DNA from: Halobacillus faecis
GTDB lineage: Bacteria > Bacillota > Bacilli > Bacillales > Halobacillaceae
DNA length: 64,000 bases
Direction of reading: 5' to 3'
Assembly: GCF_007991335.1 (NCBI RefSeq)
Contig: NZ_BJYD01000012.1
Span: 186,001 to 250,000 of the forward strand
The position numbers and the translations under genes are program-made. Each line of letters begins with the position of its first letter. Position 1 is the first letter of the stretch. Below are positions 8,578 to 19,463 of the stretch, one piece after another. The notes under the pieces are model-generated. The model worked only from the letters and a program-made list of their open reading frames with translations, ran no database searches and had not been told where the DNA came from.

Positions 8578-11500
8578 ATGCAAAAACACGGATATCCTGT
8601 TCCGCAGGGGCTATATCATCCGGAAAATGAGCATGAAGCTTGTGGTATCGGAGTGATTGCCAACATTGATGGAACAAAGAGTCACAGTATCGTAGAGAAT
8701 GCCATCACTATTCTATGTAATTTAGAGCACCGTGGTGGACAATCTGCTGACGTCAGTACGGGGGATGGAGCTGGAATACTGACACAGATCCCTCACCATT
8801 TTTTCGAAGCACAATGTGAGAAGGAAGATATATATTTGCCTGAAGCCGGTAAATACGGCATCGGCATGATTTTCTTTCCGGAAAATCATGAAACAAGAAC
8901 TGAATGTATGCAGACATTTGAGCGTATCGTTGCTGAAGAAGGACAAGAGTTCTTAGGCTGGCGTACGGTTCCGGTAAACGATTCGTTCGTTGGGGAAGAT
9001 GCGAAGAAAACCAAACCATTTATTCGTCAGGCTTTCGTAGCTCCATCTGGAAATGTTCAAACTCAAATGGATTTGGAGCGCCGCCTGTACATCATTCGTA
9101 AGCGAGCGGAAATCGAGATCGCTGGAAAAGACGGGTACGATGACTTTTATATCAGCAGTTTGTCATCAAACACGATCGTCTATAAAGGAATGTTGATCCC
9201 TGAACAACTGGATTCCTTTTATATCGATCTGAACCACCCGGATTTCAAAACGGCCCTCGCTTTAGTACACTCCCGCTTTAGTACGAACACCTTCCCGAGC
9301 TGGAAACGTTCGCACCCGAACCGATTCACCATTCACAATGGAGAGTTTAATACATTACGAGGCAATGTCAACTGGATGAGAGCACGCCAGGAGCTTTGCA
9401 ATTCGGAGTATTTCAGTGAAGAAGACTTACAGAAACTTCTCCCTGTCATCGATTCCAACGGTAGTGACTCTTCCATGTTCGATAATGCCTTTGAATTCTT
9501 ATACTTGTCTGGTCGTTCACTCGCTCACACAGCCATGATGATGGTTCCTGAGCCATGGTCAAATGATGACACGATCCAGGAAGACAAGAAGAATTTTTAT
9601 GAATATCATAGCTGCTTAATGGAGCCATGGGACGGGCCGGCTGCCCTTGCTTACACGAACGGAAAACAAATCGGTGCATGCCTGGACCGTAATGGTTTGC
9701 GTCCGGCACGCTATTACGTAACAAAAGACGGGATGATTGTCCTTGGGTCTGAAGTGGGTGCCCTTGATATTTTCGCTGACGACATTTTGTATAAAGATCG
9801 TCTTGCACCAGGAAAGATGCTTCTCGTCGACCTTGAGGAAGGGAAAATCATTCCTGATGATGAAATTAAATTGCAAATTGCGCGCGAAAAGCCGTATAAA
9901 GAGTGGATTGAAGAGAACAAATTTGATTTAGAAGACCTACCTGAACCGATGACCGAACACCGTCCGGTTGAGAACTTGATCGACCAGCAGCTTGCTTTCG
10001 GTTATACAACAGAAGAATTAAACAAAATCCTTTTGCCGATGGTCAACGATAAAAAAGACCCCGTCGGTTCGATGGGATACGATTCACCGCTTGCAGTGCT
10101 TTCCAAAAAGCCACAGCTGCTCTACAGCTACTTCAAGCAGCTGTTTGCCCAAGTCACGAACCCGCCGATTGATGCCATTCGTGAAAAACTGATCACGATG
10201 GTGGAAACGACGATTGGTGCAGAAGGGAACCTTGTGGACCCGAAACCAGAAAGCTGCCGTCAAATCAGGTTGCAGACACCGATCTTGACGAATCGTGAAC
10301 TTGAACAGATCCGTCAGCAGAATTTAGAAGGCTTTGCTACACGTACGCTTTCCATTCTTTTCGATGCAAAAGAAGGGGGCTTGAAGCCTGCACTTGATCG
10401 TTTATGTGAAGAAGCAGATGCAGCCGTAGAGGATGGTACGACGCTGCTTGTCCTTTCTGATCGTGGAATCAGTGAAGGGTATGCAGCCATTCCTTCTCTG
10501 CTTGCGGTATCCGGTCTGCACCATCACCTCATTCGTAAAGGAACACGTACGAAAGTGAGTCTGATCATTGAATCGGGTGAGGCGCGAGAGGTTCACCATT
10601 TCGCAACACTCCTCGGGTATGGAGCCGAAGGAATCAACCCTTATCTCGCGTATGAGTCCTTGAGAGATCTGATGGAGCGCGACCTGCTTGAAGCAGAATC
10701 CCATGAAGAATCGGTGCAGACGTATATTCATTCTGCAACGGATGGGATCATCAAAGTCCTTTCTAAGATGGGGATTTCCACAATCCAAAGTTATCGAGGG
10801 GCGCAAATTTTTGAGGCCGTTGGAATTCATAAAGATGTCATTGACCAGTATTTCACGAGAACAGCTTCTCGCCTTGGGGGAATCGGTCTCGATATCATCG
10901 AAAAAGAGGTGCTCATGCGTCATGAAGTTGCGTACGGGGAAACACGTGGATCGAACCGTACTCTTGAAGCGGGTGACGAATACCAGTACCGCCAGAACGG
11001 TGAAGATCACCAGTATAATCCGCAAACGATTGCGACGTTGCAGCACGCTTGCCGTTCAAACGACTATGACCTTTTCAAACAATATTCTAAGATGTTGACC
11101 GATGAAAAGAACAACCTACAGTCTTTGCGTGGGTTGCTTTCCTTCAAAGATCGTCCTTCCATTCCGGTGGAGGAAGTAGAGTCTGTTGAAGATATTTGCA
11201 GACGATTCAAAACAGGAGCGATGTCTTTCGGTTCCATCAGTGAAGAGGCACACGAAGCCCTAGCCATTGCAATGAACCGGATCGGAGGCAGAAGTAACTC
11301 CGGTGAAGGTGGGGAAGATCCAAAACGATTCACTCCTGAAGAAAACGGTGACTTGAAACGTAGCGCCATCAAACAGGTAGCATCCGGACGTTTCGGGGTT
11401 AACAGTCATTACCTTGTCAATGCGGATGAAATCCAAATCAAGGTCGCTCAGGGGGCGAAGCCGGGTGAAGGTGGTCACCTTCCAGGCAAAAAAGTATATC

Positions 11501-13158
11501 CATGGGTAGCAGAAGTCCGTGGTTCCACACCTGGTGTTGAACTTATCTCACCACCACCGCACCACGATATCTACTCCATTGAAGACTTGGCTGAGCTTAT
11601 TTATAACTTGAAAAACGCCAATCCGAAAGCGCGTGTCAGTGTGAAGCTCGTTTCCGCTGTCGGCGTTGGAACAATTGCTGCAGGGGTAGCGAAAGGACGC
11701 GCGGATCTTGTACTGATCAGTGGGTACGATGGAGGAACGGGTGCGGCACCGAGAACAAGTATTAAGCACACCGGTCTACCTTGGGAAATCGGTCTAGCTG
11801 AAACACATCAGACGTTGGTCCTTGACCGTCTGCGTGATCGGATTGTCGTTGAAACCGACGGGAAAATGATGACCGGCCGTGACGTTGTTGTGGCCTCCTT
11901 GTTAGGAGCAGAAGAGTATGGTTTCTCAACTGCGCCGCTCGTTGTCCTCGGTTGTGTTATGATGCGCGTCTGCCATTTGAACACATGTCCGGTCGGTGTA
12001 GCGACCCAGGACCCTGAACTTCGTAAGAAATTTACAGGGGAAGCTGATCACCTTGAGAACTTCATGCGTTTCATCGCACAAGAGGCCCGTGAACTCATGG
12101 CAGAGCTCGGGTTCCGTACAATCAATGAAATGATCGGCCGTACCGATGTGCTCCAGGCCAACGAAGCCATCGACCACTGGAAAGCCAAAGGTGTCGACTT
12201 GTCTGCCTTGCTTTACCAGCCGGATGTTCCTGCAGACTATGGTCGTTTTGCAGTCAGAAAGCAGGATCATGGCCTTGAGAAGACACTGGATATGGAAGAA
12301 TTGATTCCACTGTGTAAGAAAGCCATTGAAACCGGAGAACCGGTAGAAGGCACAGGATCAATTCGTAACATTCACCGTGTAACGGGTACGATCCTTGGTA
12401 GTGAAATCACACGTCGTTATGGAGCGGAAGGACTTCCAGAAGACACCATCAAGTTGACCTTTAAAGGTTCTGCAGGTCAAAGTTTCGGTGCCTTCATTCC
12501 GAAAGGAGTCACGCTACGCCTTATCGGTGATTCCAACGATTACGTAGGAAAAGGGTTGTCCGGTGGTAAAATCATCGTCCATCCATCACCACGGTCATCC
12601 TTCGTACCGGAAGAAAACACAATTATCGGAAACGTATCCTTCTACGGTGCTTCAGCTGGAGAAGCTTACATCAATGGTCTTGCAGGTGAACGTTTCTGTG
12701 TCCGGAATAGTGGAGCAGAGGTGGTTGTCGAAGGTGTCGGTGACCATGGGTGCGAATATATGACAGGCGGGAAAGTCGTCGTCCTTGGGGGCACGGGGCG
12801 TAACTTCGCGGCAGGAATGTCCGGAGGCGTCGCTTACGTGTTGGATGAGTCTGAACTTCCTTTTGATACAAAATGTAACAAAGAGCTCGTTCATCTGCAG
12901 CAGTTGTCAGATGCGAATGAAATCCAAGAACTCTATGACATGATCGACAAACATGTTTCCTATACAAACAGTCCGCGTGGTCAACGGATTCTTGCCAATT
13001 GGAACGACTATGTATCCAGATTTGTCAAAGTCATTCCAAGAGATTACTTGGCGATGCAAGAACGGATCAAGAGCTTGAGAGACAGTGGTCTTGAGAAGTT
13101 TGATGCTGAAATGACCGCTTTTGAAGAACGTAATAAACCGGTAGCAACAGTCAAATAA
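8578..13158 (+). CDS. gltB: Glutamate synthase, large subunit
   Basis: The 1526-residue alpha subunit of GOGAT (named gltA in B. subtilis), which hydrolyses glutamine, channels ammonia and reductively aminates 2-oxoglutarate. Cys22 in HEACGIGVI is the class II amidotransferase nucleophile, exposed after removal of a 21-residue propeptide. The glutaminase domain runs to about 430 ([26 protein letters not shown]), then a central domain, the FMN/2-oxoglutarate barrel (about 840-1210), three 3Fe-4S cysteines (Cys1126, Cys1132, Cys1137 in [13 protein letters not shown]) and the C-terminal GXGXG beta-helix. Length is normal. The start is set by ATG 8578 behind AGGGGG. It forms an operon with gltD 20 bases downstream. 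Confidence 0.97.
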   Translation: MQKHGYPVPQGLYHPENEHEACGIGVIANIDGTKSHSIVENAITILCNLEHRGGQSADVSTGDGAGILTQIPHHFFEAQCEKEDIYLPEAGKYGIGMIFFPENHETRTECMQTFERIVAEEGQEFLGWRTVPVNDSFVGEDAKKTKPFIRQAFVAPSGNVQTQMDLERRLYIIRKRAEIEIAGKDGYDDFYISSLSSNTIVYKGMLIPEQLDSFYIDLNHPDFKTALALVHSRFSTNTFPSWKRSHPNRFTIHNGEFNTLRGNVNWMRARQELCNSEYFSEEDLQKLLPVIDSNGSDSSMFDNAFEFLYLSGRSLAHTAMMMVPEPWSNDDTIQEDKKNFYEYHSCLMEPWDGPAALAYTNGKQIGACLDRNGLRPARYYVTKDGMIVLGSEVGALDIFADDILYKDRLAPGKMLLVDLEEGKIIPDDEIKLQIAREKPYKEWIEENKFDLEDLPEPMTEHRPVENLIDQQLAFGYTTEELNKILLPMVNDKKDPVGSMGYDSPLAVLSKKPQLLYSYFKQLFAQVTNPPIDAIREKLITMVETTIGAEGNLVDPKPESCRQIRLQTPILTNRELEQIRQQNLEGFATRTLSILFDAKEGGLKPALDRLCEEADAAVEDGTTLLVLSDRGISEGYAAIPSLLAVSGLHHHLIRKGTRTKVSLIIESGEAREVHHFATLLGYGAEGINPYLAYESLRDLMERDLLEAESHEESVQTYIHSATDGIIKVLSKMGISTIQSYRGAQIFEAVGIHKDVIDQYFTRTASRLGGIGLDIIEKEVLMRHEVAYGETRGSNRTLEAGDEYQYRQNGEDHQYNPQTIATLQHACRSNDYDLFKQYSKMLTDEKNNLQSLRGLLSFKDRPSIPVEEVESVEDICRRFKTGAMSFGSISEEAHEALAIAMNRIGGRSNSGEGGEDPKRFTPEENGDLKRSAIKQVASGRFGVNSHYLVNADEIQIKVAQGAKPGEGGHLPGKKVYPWVAEVRGSTPGVELISPPPHHDIYSIEDLAELIYNLKNANPKARVSVKLVSAVGVGTIAAGVAKGRADLVLISGYDGGTGAAPRTSIKHTGLPWEIGLAETHQTLVLDRLRDRIVVETDGKMMTGRDVVVASLLGAEEYGFSTAPLVVLGCVMMRVCHLNTCPVGVATQDPELRKKFTGEADHLENFMRFIAQEARELMAELGFRTINEMIGRTDVLQANEAIDHWKAKGVDLSALLYQPDVPADYGRFAVRKQDHGLEKTLDMEELIPLCKKAIETGEPVEGTGSIRNIHRVTGTILGSEITRRYGAEGLPEDTIKLTFKGSAGQSFGAFIPKGVTLRLIGDSNDYVGKGLSGGKIIVHPSPRSSFVPEENTIIGNVSFYGASAGEAYINGLAGERFCVRNSGAEVVVEGVGDHGCEYMTGGKVVVLGGTGRNFAAGMSGGVAYVLDESELPFDTKCNKELVHLQQLSDANEIQELYDMIDKHVSYTNSPRGQRILANWNDYVSRFVKVIPRDYLAMQERIKSLRDSGLEKFDAEMTAFEERNKPVATVK

Positions 13159-13177
13159 CGGAGAAGGGGGAGATCTG

Positions 13178-14665
13178 ATGGGAAAGTCTACTGGATTCAT
13201 GGAATACACACGCCAATCCACACCTGAACGCGATCCTGAAACAAGAATAAAAGATTGGGAAGATTACAAACTTCCCCTTTCAGATGAAGAAGCACAAAAG
13301 CAAGGGGCACGCTGCATGGACTGCGGCGTTCCTACTTGCCACTCTGGAATGGAAATCAACGGCATCACGAGCGGTTGCCCAGTTTATCACCTGATTCCCG
13401 AATGGAACGATCTTGTGTATCAGGGGAAATGGAAGGAAGCTCTTGCCAAAGAACACGAAATGAATAATTTCCCGGAGTTCACAGGTTTCGCTTGTCCTGC
13501 TCCATGTGAAGGGGCTTGTGTCCTTGGAATCAACGAACCACCAGTCGCCATTCGGAGTGTAGAGAGATCGATTATTGAAAAGGGATTTGATGAAGGATGG
13601 GTCACGCCAGAACCTCCTGCTTATCGCACAGGTAAGAAAGTAGCAGTCGTCGGCTCAGGCCCTGCTGGTCTGGCAGCTGCCGCACAGCTGAACAAGGCGG
13701 GCCATTGGGTGACTGTTTATGAGCGTAACGACCGTGTTGGTGGATTGCTCACCTATGGAATTCCTGAAATGAAGCTGCCTTATTCCGTGGTTGAACGTCG
13801 CGTGAACATTCTAAAAGAAGAAGGCATCCAGTTCATGACGAACACAGAAGTTGGTCGTGACTATCCCGTTTCTCGTCTGAATGAAGAGTATGACACGGTC
13901 ATTCTTTGTGGGGGAGCGACAACGCCAAGGAACCTGGAAGTAGATGGGCGCAACTTGAAAGGTATCCACTATGCGATGGACTTTCTACACTCCAACACGA
14001 AGAGTCTTCTGGATTCCGATCATGAAGACGGAAACTACATTAGTGCGAAAGACAAAAATGTGATTGTCATCGGTGGTGGGGACACAGGTACCGACTGTAT
14101 GGCGACATCCATGCGTCACGGCTGTAAGAGCCTCACTCAGTTTGATATTTATGATAAGAAAGGTTCTACACGTGACAATGAAGTCAACCCATGGCCTCAA
14201 TACCCGATCATCCACCGCGTGGAGTATGGTCAAAAGGAAGCAGAAGCGAAATTCAATAAAGACCCACGTGCCTATGCGGTCATGACGAAGAAATTCGTCG
14301 GGGATGAGAACAATCGTATCAAAGAAGTGCACACGATTGACGTCGCTCTTTCTTATGATGAAAATGGCAACAAAGTCCGTACGGAAATCCCAGGAACTGA
14401 AAAAGTATGGGAAGCAGACCTTGTCTTGCTTGCGATCGGTTTCAGCGGACCAGAGCAGGACCTTATTGAAAAGCTTGGCATACAAACGACCGTGCGTTCA
14501 AACGTCGCTGCCCAATATGGGAAGTACACGACGAATGTCGAAGGCGTATTCGCTGCCGGAGACATGCGCCGTGGGCAAAGTCTGATTGTTTGGGCTATCA
14601 ATGAAGGCCGAGAAGTCGCGCGCGAATGTGATCGTTACATGATGGGCGCATCTCAGCTACCATAA
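13178..14665 (+). CDS. gltD: Glutamate synthase, small (beta) subunit
   Basis: A 495-residue FAD/NADPH oxidoreductase that passes electrons to the large subunit. The N-terminal iron-sulfur domain has the cysteine groups CMDCGVPTCHSG and CPAPCEGAC. The FAD Rossmann motif is VAVVGSGPAGLAAA (about 150) and the NADPH motif VIVIGGGDTGTDC (about 295). AAGDMRRGQSLIVWAI closes the FAD site. The length is normal for the family. GGAGAAGGGGGAG precedes the ATG, and the gene is co-transcribed with gltB. Confidence 0.97.
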   Translation: MGKSTGFMEYTRQSTPERDPETRIKDWEDYKLPLSDEEAQKQGARCMDCGVPTCHSGMEINGITSGCPVYHLIPEWNDLVYQGKWKEALAKEHEMNNFPEFTGFACPAPCEGACVLGINEPPVAIRSVERSIIEKGFDEGWVTPEPPAYRTGKKVAVVGSGPAGLAAAAQLNKAGHWVTVYERNDRVGGLLTYGIPEMKLPYSVVERRVNILKEEGIQFMTNTEVGRDYPVSRLNEEYDTVILCGGATTPRNLEVDGRNLKGIHYAMDFLHSNTKSLLDSDHEDGNYISAKDKNVIVIGGGDTGTDCMATSMRHGCKSLTQFDIYDKKGSTRDNEVNPWPQYPIIHRVEYGQKEAEAKFNKDPRAYAVMTKKFVGDENNRIKEVHTIDVALSYDENGNKVRTEIPGTEKVWEADLVLLAIGFSGPEQDLIEKLGIQTTVRSNVAAQYGKYTTNVEGVFAAGDMRRGQSLIVWAINEGREVARECDRYMMGASQLP

Positions 14666-14686
14666 AATGATAAAGATAACCATTTC

Positions 14687-14720
14687 AAGCCACCTCTGAA
14701 ATAGAGGTGGCTTGTTCTGT
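14687..14720 (+). terminator. Terminator of gltBD
   Basis: AAGCCACCTCT pairs with AGAGGTGGCTT around a GAAAT loop and is followed by a T-rich stretch. Confidence 0.85.
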
Positions 14721-14842
14721 TTGATTTAAGCTGTATTAAAATCAAACTAAATGATCTCTGTGATTTAATAGATACTTTTAGAGTTTCCTCTCTTATTAGG
14801 AACACCTTCCGACAAACTACTTTGCTAGTAAAATAATTGTGT

Positions 14843-14868
14843 GTTTATTCTGTCGAATCGAGGGGTAC
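14843..14868 (+). promoter_or_regulatory. SigB-type promoter of the catalase gene
   Basis: GTTTAT, 14-base spacer, GGGTAC: close to the SigB consensus GTTTAA-N13-15-GGGTAT. It lies 64 bases before the start codon. katE of B. subtilis is a classical SigB general-stress gene, so promoter and gene agree. Confidence 0.75.
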
Positions 14869-14931
14869 GTAGATTGTAATGTTTATTTATTACTTACCAT
14901 TCTAAGTTATGGTTTCTTAAGGAGGAGCTCA

Positions 14932-16968
14932 ATGAGTAATAAAAGATCAAGAAAAGATGAACAGTTGGATCAGTTCCGGGTCGATGATTCTGGCAAACAT
15001 ATGACGACAAACATGGGTGTTAAAGTGTCAGAAGATGAATTTTCACTAAAAGCCGGTGAGCGCGGTCCAACTTTAATGGAGGACTTTTATTTTCGTGAAA
15101 AAATGACGCATTTCGACCATGAGCGTATCCCCGAGCGTATTGTACACGCGAGAGGTTTTTCTGCCCATGGAGAATTTCAATTATATGAATCTCTTGAGAA
15201 ATACACAAAAGCAGATTTCCTAAATGATACATCAAAAACAACGCCGACGTTTGTAAGGTTCTCAACGGTTGCAGGTTCCAAGGGCTCCGCAGAAACGGTA
15301 CGTGATGCACGAGGGTTTGCAACGAAATTTTACACAGAAGAAGGAAACTATGACTTAGTCGGAAATAACATACCTGTCTTCTTTATCCAAGATGCTATCA
15401 AATTCCCTGACCTTGTCCATGCAGTTAAACCTGAACCACATAATGCGATGCCGCAAGCAGCATCCGCCCATGATACGTTCTGGGATTTCGTAGGACAAAA
15501 CCAGGAATCAGCTCACATGGTGATGTGGACGATGTCCGATCGTGCGATTCCTAGAAGCCTGCGTATGATGGAAGGGTTCGGAGTTCACACGTTCCGTTTA
15601 GTCAACAAAGAAGGAAAGGCCCACTTTGTTAAATTCCACTGGAAGCCTGTCCTAGGCACACATTCTCTTGTATGGGATGAAGCGCAAAAGATCAACGGGA
15701 AAGATCCGGACTTCCATCGCGGTGACCTTTATAACTCGATTGAAGATGGAGATTACCCAGAGTACGAGCTCGGAATCCAGGTCATTCCTGAGGAAGATGA
15801 ATTCAAGTTTGATTTTGATATCCTTGATCCTACAAAACTATGGCCGGAGGAGGATGTCCCTGTTCAGATTGTCGGTAAAATGACACTGAACCGTAACGTC
15901 GATAATGTGTTTGCTGAGAATGAGCAGGTAGCTTATCACCCTGGTAACGTCGTACCGGGCATTGATTTTACCAATGACCCATTGTTGCAGGGGCGTCTGC
16001 ATTCCTACACAGATACCCAGTTGATCCGCCTTGGAGGCCCGAACTTCCATGAGCTTCCGATCAACCGCCCTGTCTGTCCGTTCTTCAACAACCAGCGTGA
16101 TGGTTACGGACGTCAGACCATCAATAAAGGCCAAGTGAGCTATCATAAGAATTCTCTCGCGAAAAACACTCCAGCACCTGCGAGCGAAGAAGATGGTGGT
16201 TATGCCCATTATCAAGAGAGGGTAGAAGGGCATAAGATCCGTGCACGGAGCAATAGTTTCAAAGATCACTTCTCTCAAGCTACCCTGTTTTGGAACAGCA
16301 TGAGTGACCATGAAAAAGAGCACCTCATCAATGCGTTCAGCTTTGAACTAGGAAAAGTGGAGAGCGAAGCCGTGCGTGAAGAAGCGGTGAAAATGTTTGC
16401 TAACGTAAGCCTTGAGCTAGCACAAGGATTTGCAAAGAATATTGGTGTCACTCCTCCAGAGAGCGGCGGATCAGATGTGAAGAAATCTTCTCCTGCACTC
16501 AGCCAGGCGAATACTGTTCACAAGCCATCCACTCGTAAAGTGGGAGTTATTTTAGCCAACGGATTCAACGGGAAAGACGTTACCCAAGCATTGAAGGAGC
16601 TCTCTTCGGAAGGAATTATGACAGAAATCATTAGTGACAAGCAGGGAATGGTGCAAGGAGATGACGGTTCAGAATTCAAAGTCGATCACACCTTCCTTAC
16701 TACGGATTCTGTTCTCTATGATGCGCTGTATGCGGTCGGAGGAAGCAATGAGGAAGAGGCGTTCAAAAAGCATGCCTCCCATTTCCTTAACGAAGCATTC
16801 TCTCACTATAAACCGCTGGGTGCTACCCACAATGCTGTACAATGGTTGAGCGATAACAAGCTTGCTGACCACAGCGGTGTCGTAGCTGGTGATGATGTTA
16901 AAGGCTTCACAGAAGATTTCGTGCAGGCAGTGGCTGCCCATCGTCACTGGGATCGTCAATTAATTTAA
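14932..16968 (+). CDS. katE: Large-subunit (HPII/KatE-type) catalase
   Basis: A 678-residue clade-2 monofunctional haem catalase that splits hydrogen peroxide. His72 in [15 protein letters not shown] is the distal catalytic histidine, with the asparagine in [12 protein letters not shown]. The proximal tyrosine lies in [19 protein letters not shown]. Residues from about 530 form the C-terminal flavodoxin-like (DJ-1/PfpI-like) domain that defines the large class ([16 protein letters not shown]). ATG 14932 is chosen because AAGGAGGAG lies just upstream; longer in-frame extensions run through the promoter. Expression is predicted to be stress-induced from the SigB promoter. Confidence 0.94.
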   Translation: MSNKRSRKDEQLDQFRVDDSGKHMTTNMGVKVSEDEFSLKAGERGPTLMEDFYFREKMTHFDHERIPERIVHARGFSAHGEFQLYESLEKYTKADFLNDTSKTTPTFVRFSTVAGSKGSAETVRDARGFATKFYTEEGNYDLVGNNIPVFFIQDAIKFPDLVHAVKPEPHNAMPQAASAHDTFWDFVGQNQESAHMVMWTMSDRAIPRSLRMMEGFGVHTFRLVNKEGKAHFVKFHWKPVLGTHSLVWDEAQKINGKDPDFHRGDLYNSIEDGDYPEYELGIQVIPEEDEFKFDFDILDPTKLWPEEDVPVQIVGKMTLNRNVDNVFAENEQVAYHPGNVVPGIDFTNDPLLQGRLHSYTDTQLIRLGGPNFHELPINRPVCPFFNNQRDGYGRQTINKGQVSYHKNSLAKNTPAPASEEDGGYAHYQERVEGHKIRARSNSFKDHFSQATLFWNSMSDHEKEHLINAFSFELGKVESEAVREEAVKMFANVSLELAQGFAKNIGVTPPESGGSDVKKSSPALSQANTVHKPSTRKVGVILANGFNGKDVTQALKELSSEGIMTEIISDKQGMVQGDDGSEFKVDHTFLTTDSVLYDALYAVGGSNEEEAFKKHASHFLNEAFSHYKPLGATHNAVQWLSDNKLADHSGVVAGDDVKGFTEDFVQAVAAHRHWDRQLI

Positions 16969-16972
16969 CAAC

Positions 16973-17018
16973 AAACCCTGTCACCCTGGGACCGTTCCGG
17001 GGTCGGCAGGGTTTTTAT
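16973..17018 (+). terminator. Terminator of katE
   Basis: AAACCCTG pairs with CAGGGTTT, with an inner GACCCC-type pairing (ACCCTGGGACC / GGGGTC), followed by a T run. Confidence 0.85.
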
Positions 17019-17183
17019 TTTTCTCTCATCAACGCGGGTCATAGAGGTTTGTACAGCCTTCCATAACTAAATTTAGAGAAATACATTTGTAAAATAACAA
17101 TGAATCCATAGACCAAAAGCCATTGGTTCTTATAAATTGGTATCGAACGGAGAGGGAAAAAGGGAGGATTTTTCGTATAGTTT

Positions 17184-17210
17184 GTTTAAATCTCGTGATG
17201 ATAAGGGAAA
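17184..17210 (+). promoter_or_regulatory. SigB-type promoter of a 22-codon gene
   Basis: GTTTAA, 15-base spacer, GGGAAA: both hexamers match the SigB consensus (GTTTAA / GGGWAW). It lies 37 bases before the start codon of the small peptide gene. Confidence 0.75.
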
Positions 17211-17246
17211 AGATGAATAAATACAAAAAGACGAAGAGGTGATTCC

Positions 17247-17315
17247 ATGATTCGTACAATCTTAATGATCATCGGTTTAATTGTTGTGATTAGCTTCATT
17301 ATTTCCCTGCTATAA
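17247..17315 (+). CDS. Very short hydrophobic membrane peptide (22 residues)
   Basis: ATG 17247 lies behind AGAGGTGAT and opens a 22-codon frame that starts MIRTILMI, continues as one uninterrupted hydrophobic segment rich in Ile, Leu and Val, and ends SLL. It would form a single membrane helix with one basic residue at its N terminus. It is a complete unit: SigB-type promoter, ribosome binding site, frame and its own terminator 26 bases after the stop. No function can be named. It could act as a stress-induced membrane regulator or as a type I toxin-like peptide, but no antisense RNA was recognised. Confidence 0.65.
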   Translation: MIRTILMIIGLIVVISFIISLL

Positions 17316-17340
17316 TAATTATTTTAATAAGACCAAACCA

Positions 17341-17374
17341 AAGTGACCGGTACACCATACCTGGTCACTTTTTC
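17341..17374 (+). terminator. Terminator of the 22-codon gene
   Basis: AAGTGACC pairs with GGTCACTT, extended by GGT/ACC after a one-base bulge, and is followed by a T run. Confidence 0.85.
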
Positions 17375-17432
17375 ATTTTCAAAGCTCTGGCACATTGTGA
17401 TCTTGTATAAATGAAAAAGTTATTAAAGTATA

Positions 17433-17990
17433 TGGCAGGATTGTGGAAGACTAGATTTCGAGACTTTTATGGGAGCTTAGGGGCTCCGGGAAAAGGTTCG
17501 CTTTCCGTGGGCGAGTGATGAGCCTCCTCGAGCTAACGCTCTGCGGGGTCTCATCTACCACGCACTTCCCACAGGAGTCTCACCGTTTCCCTCCGCCCCT
17601 TTGCCATAAAGAGGTTCTCGAAATTCATCTAACAAACCGACAAGTTCTGTAGTGAAGACCTGCTCATCCACGCCGTTTTAGAGTTGTTTTAACCAAAGAT
17701 CCCACACGAATAAGCGTGGAAGCAGGGTCTGGGAAACGTCCGCATGAAAAAGCAAATGGAGACACGAAAATGTGTATTTTTCTACTGACTGATCCAAACC
17801 ACTGCCAATCGTCGTTTCCCTGACCCCGCATCCATGGCCAGGGAGTGTCATTCATTATTTCAACCAAGCCAGGCTTCCTTTAAGGTAGTTCGGTATGTGC
17901 TCACCGCGCTCCCGCGGAAAGCGAGTTATTCCCCGCAGCCCCATCCACTCAACAAAAGCCTCGAAACTAAGTCTTCAACAAACGGGAGCT
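17433..17990. repeat. Intergenic repeat family, long copy A
   Basis: About 560 bases without a conserved frame. The left end reads TGGCAGGATTGTGGAAGAC then TTTCGAGACTTT; the right end reads CTCGAAACTAAGTCTTCAAC, the inverse of the left. Inner landmarks are CTTTCCGTGGGCGAG, CTGCGGGGTCTCA and, near the right end, CTCCCGCGGAAAGCGAG. The central part (about 17600-17870, containing ACACGAATAAGCGTGGAA and GGGAAACGTCCGCATGAAAA) recurs in reverse orientation near 27.6-27.9 kb. The remainder of the gap up to the dipeptidase contains only its promoter. Confidence 0.85.
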
Positions 17991-18017
17991 TTTGTGGAAT
18001 GGAAGAGTTGTCTGTGT

Positions 18018-18046
18018 TTCAGTCATTGAGGAAAATTCGGTATAAT
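18018..18046 (+). promoter_or_regulatory. Candidate SigA promoter of the M20 dipeptidase gene
   Basis: TATAAT at 18041-18046 with TTCAGT 17 bases upstream. It lies 15 bases before AAGGAGGT, which supports the GTG start at 18078 rather than the ATG at 18045. Confidence 0.6.
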
Positions 18047-18077
18047 GAGAGCACATGAATATAAGGAGGTCACTAAG

Positions 18078-19427
18078 GTGAAGGAAGCCATTAAGTTACA
18101 TAAAGATCAGTTCATCGAAGAATTAAAACATTATTTAAGCATTCCGAGCATTTCTTCCTTGTCTCAACATAAAGAAGACGTAAAAAAGGCAGCGGATTGG
18201 ACAGCTGGTGCTTTGAAAGAAGCTGGCATGGAGAATGTGGAGGTTATCCCTACAGAAGGGCATCCGATCGTTTATGCGGATTGGCTTCATGCTGAAGGAA
18301 AGCCGACCGTTCTTGTGTACGGCCACTATGACGTGCAGCCGGAAGATCCGCTCGACTTATGGGAAACCCCGCCATTTGAACCGGTCATCAGGGATGGGAA
18401 AATTTTCGCCCGGGGAGCTACGGATGATAAAGGTCAGCTTTTCATTCATATCAAAGCTGTCGATCTTCTTATGAAAGAAAAGAGCGAGCTTCCGGTCAAT
18501 GTGAAGTTTGTCATAGAGGGAGAAGAGGAAATCGCAAGCCCGAACCTTGGCCCTTTCATTCAGGAGAATGAGGAAAGACTTGCTTGTGATGCGGTGGTCA
18601 TTAGTGATACGTCCTTTAGTGAGAAAGGGCAGCCTGCCATTTGTACATCTTTACGTGGGGCTTTGGCCATGGAAATGACCGTCACTACTGCCAATTCGGA
18701 CCTACATTCGGGTACCTATGGCGGTGGCGTACCAAATTCGATTCACGCCCTCATCCAACTGTTGGATTCACTGCATGAAGAAAATGGCCGCATTGCCGTT
18801 GATGGTTTTTATAAAGGCGTTCCGGAGCCTACAGAAGCCTTAAGAAAAGAGGTTGCGGAAGTTCCATTCAATGAAGAACGTACAAAGCAGGAACTTGAGC
18901 TTGATGAACTTTTCGGAGAGGAAGGGTTCACGTTCCAGGAACGTGTCGGCATCCGCCCAACACTTGAAATCAACGGGATTACGGGAGGCTTTCAAGGCGA
19001 AGGGTTGAAAACAATCGTCCCTAAAGAAGCGAGTGCTAAAATCAGTTGTCGTTTAGTTGGTGAGCAGGACCCTCAGGCGATTTTTGAGGCGATTCAACGT
19101 CATGTAGCTAACAACCGACCAGTGGGTGCGAAGGTTGGTCTTCATCAGTACATTAAAGCAGACCCAGTGGCGATCGATTCTAAAAATCCTTATATTCAAA
19201 AAGCGGCAGATGCGTTTGAGAGTGTGTATGATGTGCGTCCACACTTTCCGAAAGAGGGCGGATCCATTCCGATTGTCGAAGTTTTCGGTCGTGTGTTAGA
19301 TGCGCCGGTTGTCTTGATGGGATTTGGACTCCCGACAGAAAACCTGCATGCACCTAATGAACATTTTCATCTGGAGAATTTCACTAAAGGGATCGAAACG
19401 GTTTGTAAATACCTTCAAGAGTTATAA
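18078..19427 (+). CDS. M20-family dipeptidase
   Basis: A 449-residue zinc exo-/dipeptidase of the CNDP/ACY1/DapE group. Metal and catalytic motifs are VYGHYDVQPED (His ligand and the Asp that tunes the metal), ARGATDDKGQ (bridging Asp), EGEEEIASP (catalytic Glu plus ligand), and a C-terminal LHAPNEHFHLEN histidine. The dimerisation insert lies at about 185-370. It is cytoplasmic, with no signal peptide, and probably recycles peptides. The GTG start is preferred because AAGGAGGT lies 9 bases upstream; the in-frame ATG eleven codons earlier lacks a site and falls in the promoter-proximal region. A shared terminator separates it from the convergent GrpB gene. Confidence 0.88.
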   Translation: MKEAIKLHKDQFIEELKHYLSIPSISSLSQHKEDVKKAADWTAGALKEAGMENVEVIPTEGHPIVYADWLHAEGKPTVLVYGHYDVQPEDPLDLWETPPFEPVIRDGKIFARGATDDKGQLFIHIKAVDLLMKEKSELPVNVKFVIEGEEEIASPNLGPFIQENEERLACDAVVISDTSFSEKGQPAICTSLRGALAMEMTVTTANSDLHSGTYGGGVPNSIHALIQLLDSLHEENGRIAVDGFYKGVPEPTEALRKEVAEVPFNEERTKQELELDELFGEEGFTFQERVGIRPTLEINGITGGFQGEGLKTIVPKEASAKISCRLVGEQDPQAIFEAIQRHVANNRPVGAKVGLHQYIKADPVAIDSKNPYIQKAADAFESVYDVRPHFPKEGGSIPIVEVFGRVLDAPVVLMGFGLPTENLHAPNEHFHLENFTKGIETVCKYLQEL

Positions 19428-19435
19428 AGGAAAAA

Positions 19436-19463
19436 GGGCTGAGAATGTAGTTCTCAGCCTTTT
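19436..19463. terminator. Bidirectional terminator between dipeptidase and GrpB-like genes
   Basis: GGCTGAGAA pairs with TTCTCAGCC around TGTAG, with an A run before and a T run after. Confidence 0.9.

Noticed and set aside
10402-11046. A 214-codon minus-strand frame inside gltB
   Set aside because: Antisense to conserved glutamate synthase coding sequence; no start signal and no recognisable domain.
17664-17867. Open frames inside the long repeats (67 codons here, 82 codons at 27490-27738)
   Set aside because: The corresponding frame in the inverse copy contains stops, so the frame is not conserved between copies.
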